NCBI GenBank assembly: GCA_937929945.1
Contig: CALFUK010000048.1
Location: forward strand, 1 to 64,000
Source: an uncultured Saprospiraceae bacterium
GTDB taxonomy: Bacteria; Bacteroidota; Bacteroidia; Chitinophagales; Saprospiraceae
Length of the DNA: 64,000 nucleotides
Direction: 5' to 3'
This document shows, piece after piece, positions 59,374-64,000 of this stretch. The translations under genes were made by a program, and so were the position numbers. A model generated the notes under the pieces. The model saw nothing but the letters and a program-made list of their open reading frames with translations, was not told the origin of the DNA and did no database searches. The first letter of the stretch is position 1. Each line of letters starts with the position of its first letter.

Positions 59374-60417
59374 ATGACAAATTTTTCTGAGCAAGAGATC
59401 AAGGAAGCTTTAAACAACTGGAAAGTGATCATTTCCCAGTACCAGATGCCTGATGCTAAGAAAGCGGTGATTCAAATCTTTAACTCGTTTGGTCCTTTTT
59501 TCGCGCTCTGGGTTCTGATGTATTTTACTTATGACTACTCTTACTGGCTGACGTTGGGATTAGCTGTGATTAATGCTTTTTTCCTGGTCCGCATCTTCAT
59601 CATTCAGCACGACTGTGGGCACCAGTCCTTCTTCAAGTCAAAGCGCCTAAATAATCTCATCGGCCTATTCTGTAGCTTTTTTAGCTCCATCCCTTTCAAA
59701 TATTGGGCTAAGGTGCACAATCATCATCACGGCCATAGTGGCCAGTTAGAGATGGCCAATCGAGATATTGGAGACATCAAATTTTTGACGGTAAAAGAAT
59801 ATGCCTCTCTGCCTTGGCGTAAGCGGGTATCTTATCGCATATTCAGAAGCCCATTCGTCTTATTTGGCTTAGCGCCCTTCATTTACTTGACCTTCTCTAA
59901 TCGGCTGCCGACATTCAATCTGAAGGGCTGGTCTAACGTCAGACGATCACAAGTCATCAATAATATTTTGATGGCAGGTCTGTATGCTTTATTAGGGTAT
60001 TTCATCGGGTGGCAAAAATTCTTTTTGTTACAGATACCCATCATTTTCATTTTCAGCATCATCGCCTTTTGGTTCTTCTACGTCCAGCATCAGCATGAAG
60101 AGACCTATAAGGAATGGAAACATAACTGGGACTTCGTCGTCTCTGCGCTCAGAGGAGCGACACATTACAGACTGCCTAAGCTCTTTCAGTGGCTGACTGG
60201 TAATATAGGCTTCCATCATATCCATCACCTCAGCTCCTTGATCCCGAATTACCATTTAGAAAAATGCTACAAAGAGAATCCGGTGCTGAATAAATTTGTC
60301 ACTTCGATCACCTTCAAAGAAAGCCTCAAGTGCATTCACAATAATCTTTGGGATCAGGACCAAAAAAAAATGATCTCCTTCCAAGAATATAGAAGGCAAT
60401 ATAAACGAGCAAGCTAA
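59374..60417 (+). CDS. Membrane fatty acid desaturase
   Basis: A 347-residue membrane di-iron desaturase. The three His boxes are 'HDCGHQSFF' (about residues 74-82), 'HNHHHGHSG' (about 113-121) and 'HHIHHLSS' (about 284-291). Hydrophobic pairs lie at about 32-75, 165-180 and 205-240. The box pattern fits acyl-lipid (DesA-like) desaturases that introduce a double bond in membrane lipid acyl chains, for example in the cold. Regiospecificity cannot be told. It has its own promoter and is followed by the FGE-like gene after 178 bp. Confidence 0.88.
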   Translation: MTNFSEQEIKEALNNWKVIISQYQMPDAKKAVIQIFNSFGPFFALWVLMYFTYDYSYWLTLGLAVINAFFLVRIFIIQHDCGHQSFFKSKRLNNLIGLFCSFFSSIPFKYWAKVHNHHHGHSGQLEMANRDIGDIKFLTVKEYASLPWRKRVSYRIFRSPFVLFGLAPFIYLTFSNRLPTFNLKGWSNVRRSQVINNILMAGLYALLGYFIGWQKFFLLQIPIIFIFSIIAFWFFYVQHQHEETYKEWKHNWDFVVSALRGATHYRLPKLFQWLTGNIGFHHIHHLSSLIPNYHLEKCYKENPVLNKFVTSITFKESLKCIHNNLWDQDQKKMISFQEYRRQYKRAS

Positions 60418-60595
60418 ACCGACATGTAAATGAGTTGGCACAAGAAGTGAGATAAACATCAGGCACAAGTAGAATGCTCGATATCAAATGATAAAATTTA
60501 AACTGATGAACGCGGACATAGATAATTACAACACTCAAGCAAATATGTAAGCTTAGTTATTTACAGAAATTCATTCAGCTCTAAAATCTAATACT

Positions 60596-61738
60596 ATGAA
60601 GTCCTGCTGCTATTTTCTTCTGCTATGTCTCTCCATTGCATCATGCGGATCAGATCATCCCAAAGAGGCGCATGAGCACCACGATCACGCGGACCATGAC
60701 CACAGCCATCATGAGCTACCAGTCTCCCCCAAAGGCCACAATGCATTAATCGAGAAGTACCTGAATGAGATTGGTCAGATACCTGTAGATAGTATAGAGC
60801 GCAGCCGTACAGACTACATGAGCCTCATAAAAGGTGGTACTTTCGAAATGGGAGCAGAAGGCAAGGCCGCTATGGAGGATGAATTCCCAAAACATACAGT
60901 GACGGTGGATAGCTTTTGGATGGATCATACAGAAGTGACCAACGAAGATTTTGCCGCCTTTACTAAGGCGACTGGCTATAAGACGACTGCAGAAAGAGAG
61001 CTCGACGTTAATGAAATATTAGCACAGCTGCCAGCAGGATATCAGCTACCTCCAGACTTTGATACCAGCCCCATGTCTCTGGTCTTTGAGCAAGTACAAA
61101 AAGGACAGCCCGCATCCCCTAATACCTGGTGGAAACCCATAAGCAATGCAAACTGGAGACATCCTCAAGGCCCTGGGAGTGATGCCACTGCTAAGCCGTA
61201 TCATCCCGCTGTGCATTTATCATGGTTTGATGCCTCAGCCTACTGCAGATGGAAAGGCAAAAGACTCCCCACAGAAAGCGAATGGGAATACGCCGCTCGA
61301 GGTAAGAGAACTAACCAAGTGTACCCCTGGGGTAATGACCCCATCAGTCCTCAACGAGCTAATTATTGGCAGGGCGAATTCCCCTTTGAGAATACAGGTA
61401 GCGATGGTCACGCCACTACCGCTCCAGTCAGATCATACGAAGCGAATGCACATGGCCTGTATGACATGGCGGGAAACGTCTGGGAATGGTGTTCTGACTG
61501 GTATAAGTATGGCCACTACGCAGAGAAAGTAGCCGATAAGGATACGCTCAACCCTGCAGGGCCTGATATCAGCTTCGACCCACAGGAGCCTACTATACCG
61601 AAGAAGGTCATCAGAGGAGGCTCCTTCTTATGCAATGACTCATACTGCAGCGGCTACAGGGTATCCGCCAGAATGAAGTCCAGCCCTGATACGGGATTAG
61701 AGCATACAGGCTGCCGCTGTGCCAGGTCTTTGCGATAA
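60596..61738 (+). CDS. Formylglycine-generating enzyme-like lipoprotein with His-rich N-terminus
   Basis: A 380-residue lipoprotein: lipobox 'LSIASC' with Cys near residue 17, then a His-rich stretch (about 26-41, 'HEHHDHADHDHSHH') likely to bind metal. The rest is a full FGE-sulfatase (SUMF1) domain (about 75-380) with 'GGTFEMGAE', 'DHTEVTNEDFAAF', 'RLPTESEWEYAARG', 'GNVWEWCSDW' and 'VIRGGSFLCNDSYCSGYR'. The two Cys at 346 and 351 have the same spacing as the copper-binding active-site Cys of true FGE (human C336/C341). It may therefore oxidise a Cys of a sulfatase to formylglycine outside the cytoplasm. No sulfatase gene is in the window. SUMF1-domain proteins with other roles exist, but those usually lack this Cys pair. 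Confidence 0.85.
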   Translation: MKSCCYFLLLCLSIASCGSDHPKEAHEHHDHADHDHSHHELPVSPKGHNALIEKYLNEIGQIPVDSIERSRTDYMSLIKGGTFEMGAEGKAAMEDEFPKHTVTVDSFWMDHTEVTNEDFAAFTKATGYKTTAERELDVNEILAQLPAGYQLPPDFDTSPMSLVFEQVQKGQPASPNTWWKPISNANWRHPQGPGSDATAKPYHPAVHLSWFDASAYCRWKGKRLPTESEWEYAARGKRTNQVYPWGNDPISPQRANYWQGEFPFENTGSDGHATTAPVRSYEANAHGLYDMAGNVWEWCSDWYKYGHYAEKVADKDTLNPAGPDISFDPQEPTIPKKVIRGGSFLCNDSYCSGYRVSARMKSSPDTGLEHTGCRCARSLR

Positions 61739-61781
61739 ATACTGGAACAAACAATAATATCTGAAAATAAGGATAAATGAC

Positions 61782-62900
61782 TTATCCCAAAGCTTGGCTC
61801 AGGTCCTCTATCAGATCGTCCACATGCTCCAGACCGATGGACAGCCGCAGTAGATTCTGAGGCGTCTTAGTCCCTTCCGCTTCTACAGAGTAGCGGTGCT
61901 CTATCAAGCTGTGTGTGCCTCCGAAGCTGGTGGCTCTGGTGATGAGTCCCAACCGGTTAGTCACATCAATGGCTTGCTGTGCGTCACCTCTCACTAAGAA
62001 GGACATCAAAATGCCATAATCTGACATCTGTCGAGAGGCGACTTCATAGCCCACTGACTCCGGGATACCTGGATACAGGACTGACTCTACCTGTGGATGC
62101 CCCTGTAAGAATGATACAATCTGCTTCGCATGGTCTGTCATGGCTCTGACCCGATAGCTCATGGTCTGGATACCTCTCAGTGTCAGCCAGCACTCAAAAG
62201 GTGATGGCACTGCTCCTCCCATCTTCTGGATGTATACTAACCTCTCCCATCGCTCATCTTCTACCTGAGTGACGATGGCTCCTCCCAGCACATCACTGTG
62301 CCCCGCTATGTATTTAGTGGTAGCATGGAGCACATAGTCAGCCCCTAGAGCCAGTGGCTGCTGTAATATGGGGGTCGCTATGGTATTATCCACAGCTACC
62401 TGAATGTCATGAGCATGGGCGATCTCGACTACTGCTTTTATATCTGTGACTGTGAGCTGAGGATTAGAGGGCGTCTCTACGATGATTAGTTTAGTCTCTG
62501 ATGAGATGTACTGCTCCACCTGATCCAATGATCTCATATCAATAAAATCAAAGCGAATGCCCATAGGAACGAATACCTTCTTCATCAGCTCCATGATCCC
62601 GAAGTATAAGATGTCTGGCGCTATCACATGATCTCCTGGCAGCAGGGTCTGTAATAAGGTCATCATAGCCGCTGAGCCAGATGAAAACGCAGCAGCAGCC
62701 ACCCCACCCTCCAAATCCGCTAAGCAATCTTCCAGTGATTTTCGATTGGGATTGGTATATCTAGAATACAGGTGACCTTTGGAATAAGCTCCATCTAAAT
62801 CACGCTCAAAAGTAGAGCTGAGGTGTATCGGGGACACGATAGCTCCCGTATTCGGATCGACGGACTGTCCTGTATGTATGGCTCTGGTCTCTGGTCTCAT
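61782..62900 (-). CDS. PLP-dependent trans-sulfuration enzyme (cystathionine gamma-synthase/lyase family)
   Basis: A 372-residue enzyme of the Cys/Met-metabolism PLP family. It begins 'MRPETRAIHTGQSVDPNTGA', with 'YSRYTNPNRKSLED' (about 46-59), 'AFSSGSAAMMTLLQ' (about 71-84), the pyridoxal Lys in 'HATTKYIAGHSDVLGG' (about 190-205), and 'GGTHSLIEHR' (about 322-331) near the C-terminus. Members act as MetB, MetC or methionine gamma-lyase, and the exact reaction cannot be read from sequence alone, so no symbol is given. It converges with the FGE-like gene. Confidence 0.92.
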   Translation of the reverse strand: MRPETRAIHTGQSVDPNTGAIVSPIHLSSTFERDLDGAYSKGHLYSRYTNPNRKSLEDCLADLEGGVAAAAFSSGSAAMMTLLQTLLPGDHVIAPDILYFGIMELMKKVFVPMGIRFDFIDMRSLDQVEQYISSETKLIIVETPSNPQLTVTDIKAVVEIAHAHDIQVAVDNTIATPILQQPLALGADYVLHATTKYIAGHSDVLGGAIVTQVEDERWERLVYIQKMGGAVPSPFECWLTLRGIQTMSYRVRAMTDHAKQIVSFLQGHPQVESVLYPGIPESVGYEVASRQMSDYGILMSFLVRGDAQQAIDVTNRLGLITRATSFGGTHSLIEHRYSVEAEGTKTPQNLLRLSIGLEHVDDLIEDLSQALG

Positions 62901-62993
62901 TGTTATTGTTTTTTATAAGTATAATGCCTGTCAGCATACAATTAGGCTAAATCAAAAAAATTGGACAGCTTAGTCATCTACCACAAAGACGTC

Positions 62994-63632
62994 TCATGTG
63001 TTTTGATCGATGATGTAATGGTCTAAGATGCCTTGCACAGCAGTGGTGCAGGCCTCTACAGGCACCCCAGCATCTATGATTTCGATCGGAAGGTCCAGAT
63101 GATGCGTTTTTAAGCTCAGGAGGTAGTTCTGCCTGATGCCTTGTAGTAACTCCAGCTTTTCGAATTTTTCTTGCTGCTCATTTCTTGCGGTGATCCTCTC
63201 CATGCTTTGCTCCGCTGTCAGATCAAGGTATATCGTGACATCAGGTGCTAACAGCTGATGACAGATGTCATTCATACCCACCACCCTCTCAATAGGCATG
63301 TGCAGGCCATGGTAGGCGTAGGATGACCAATAGTATCGATCTGAGATGACAGTGATGCCTTCCTCTAGCTTGGCCAGTAGCCCATCTGCATTATTCTGAA
63401 TGTGATCCAATCTGTCCGCCACAAAGAGTGCCGCAAGCGTCTCTTCGCTGACCGTTAGCTCATTTTTAAGGACGCTTCTGATCAATTTGCCAATTGGACG
63501 GGCTGTGGGTTCTGTTGTGATGTAGACCTTCAATCCATGATCTTCCAAATATTGCTGGGCAAACCGCAGCTGTGTGGACTTACCTGACCCATCAATTCCT
63601 TCAAATACAATAAATTTGCCCCTACTCGTCAT
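62994..63632 (-). CDS. tmk: Thymidylate kinase
   Basis: A 212-residue kinase from the Met at 63632 ('MTSRGKFIVFEGIDGSGKS'), which puts the P-loop 'GIDGSGKST' at about residues 12-20 as in other Tmk proteins; the longer frame opens 15 codons earlier and is less likely. 'DRYYWSSYAY' (about 95-104, the DRY/H motif) and 'YLDLTAEQSMERITAR' (about 132-147) fit the family. It makes dTDP from dTMP. It is divergent from the gene at the right end of the window, with 64 bp between starts. Confidence 0.94.
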   Translation of the reverse strand: MTSRGKFIVFEGIDGSGKSTQLRFAQQYLEDHGLKVYITTEPTARPIGKLIRSVLKNELTVSEETLAALFVADRLDHIQNNADGLLAKLEEGITVISDRYYWSSYAYHGLHMPIERVVGMNDICHQLLAPDVTIYLDLTAEQSMERITARNEQQEKFEKLELLQGIRQNYLLSLKTHHLDLPIEIIDAGVPVEACTTAVQGILDHYIIDQNT

Positions 63633-63696
63633 ATTATTTGTGATATTTACGCTTCCAACATAACTAATTACTAACAAAATAACTGATTAACTAGGA

Positions 63697-64000
63697 ATGG
63701 AAAAGTACACGGCCATTAAAGAAAAGGTGGAGAAGTATAAACACATGCTCGACAAGGTATTGACCTGGAGGACAGCTTGGGACGACTCTTTGAAAAAATT
63801 TATACTATCGGAACTTAAGAAACTACTCAAAACGACTGACATGGAAGCGACCTTCTCAGAAGAGGAGAAAATCAAAGGTCTCGAATCCATCTCTATCAAA
63901 TTAGGTAATCGGAAGAGCGGCATCTATGAGATAGCGGATGGTAATCAGCGCAAGGACTTTTTCAAAGAGTATGGGACAATGGTCTATAGCCAACTATTCA
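63697..64000 (+). CDS. Unknown conserved-type protein, N-terminal fragment
   Basis: An ATG at 63697 opens a frame that runs to the window edge (101 codons). The residues are strongly charged and helix-rich: 'MEKYTAIKEKVEKYKHMLDK', then 'LTWRTAWDDSLKKFILSELKKL' in part, and later 'SIKLGNRKSGIYEIADGNQRK' in part. There is no signal peptide. I do not recognise the family. The shorter minus-strand frame that overlaps it is rejected because this frame has a more protein-like composition and a normal start. It is incomplete at the 3' end. Confidence 0.65.
   Translation, partial: MEKYTAIKEKVEKYKHMLDKVLTWRTAWDDSLKKFILSELKKLLKTTDMEATFSEEEKIKGLESISIKLGNRKSGIYEIADGNQRKDFFKEYGTMVYSQLF

Noticed and set aside
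63687-63923. Minus-strand open frame at the right end
   Set aside because: The plus-strand frame from 63697 is open to the window edge, starts with ATG, and has a more natural protein composition.

Overview
The window (about 64 kb, moderate GC) looks like a chromosomal segment of a free-living Bacteroidota bacterium, most likely of the Saprospiraceae/Lewinella type. That placement is inferred from gene content, not from a tree. The supporting signs are type IX secretion (T9SS) genes and several T9SS-sorted proteins, two SusC/SusD outer-membrane import pairs, promoters of the Bacteroidota form (TTTG or TTG, 19-21 bp, TAnnTTTG), and few Shine-Dalgarno sites. I see no phage, insertion sequence, CRISPR array or conjugative element.

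Layout. 1-2.0 kb: end of the T9SS sortase gene porU, then porV. 2.0-6.4 kb (minus): fused B12-dependent mutase icmF, then DUF5522 and a BtuF-like binding protein. 6.8-8.6 kb: two tandem secreted paralogues, each with its own promoter and terminator. 8.57-8.95 kb (minus): RNase P RNA. 9.0-12.2 kb: NtrY-like histidine kinase and a carotene-hydroxylase-like gene. 12.3-15.1 kb: unknown gene, era, der. 15.2-19.5 kb: rfbD, a large gliding-motility/T9SS type B protein, ribE. 19.6-33.0 kb (minus): the ribosomal/RNA polymerase supercluster, in the order tRNA-Thr, Tyr, Gly, Thr, tuf, tRNA-Trp, secE, nusG, rplK, rplA, rplJ, rplL, rpoB, rpoC. 33.1-35.8 kb (minus): XerC-like recombinase and a T9SS-sorted arylsulfotransferase-like protein.

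36.2-46.9 kb (minus): two adjacent SusCD operons, the downstream one with an extra lipoprotein. 47.1-53.7 kb (minus): secreted zincin protease, pdxJ, and a giant VCBS/UnbV lipoprotein. 53.7-55.2 kb: phospholipid genes cdsA and psd. 55.3-58.9 kb: hemH (minus), then surE, a small membrane protein and lpxB. 59.4-61.7 kb: fatty acid desaturase and a formylglycine-generating-enzyme lipoprotein. 61.8-64 kb: PLP-dependent trans-sulfuration enzyme and tmk (minus), then the start of an unknown gene.

Most of the window is core biology: transcription and translation, envelope lipids, cofactors and protein secretion. The accessory part is the SusCD block with its neighbouring secreted proteins, plus the tandem small secreted paralogues. 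No clearly new multi-gene system stands out. The most unusual signals are regulatory: a duplicated promoter architecture with palindromes, TGTTAA/TTAACA repeats upstream of both susC genes, near-leaderless promoters, and a possible structured RNA at 59.07-59.16 kb.
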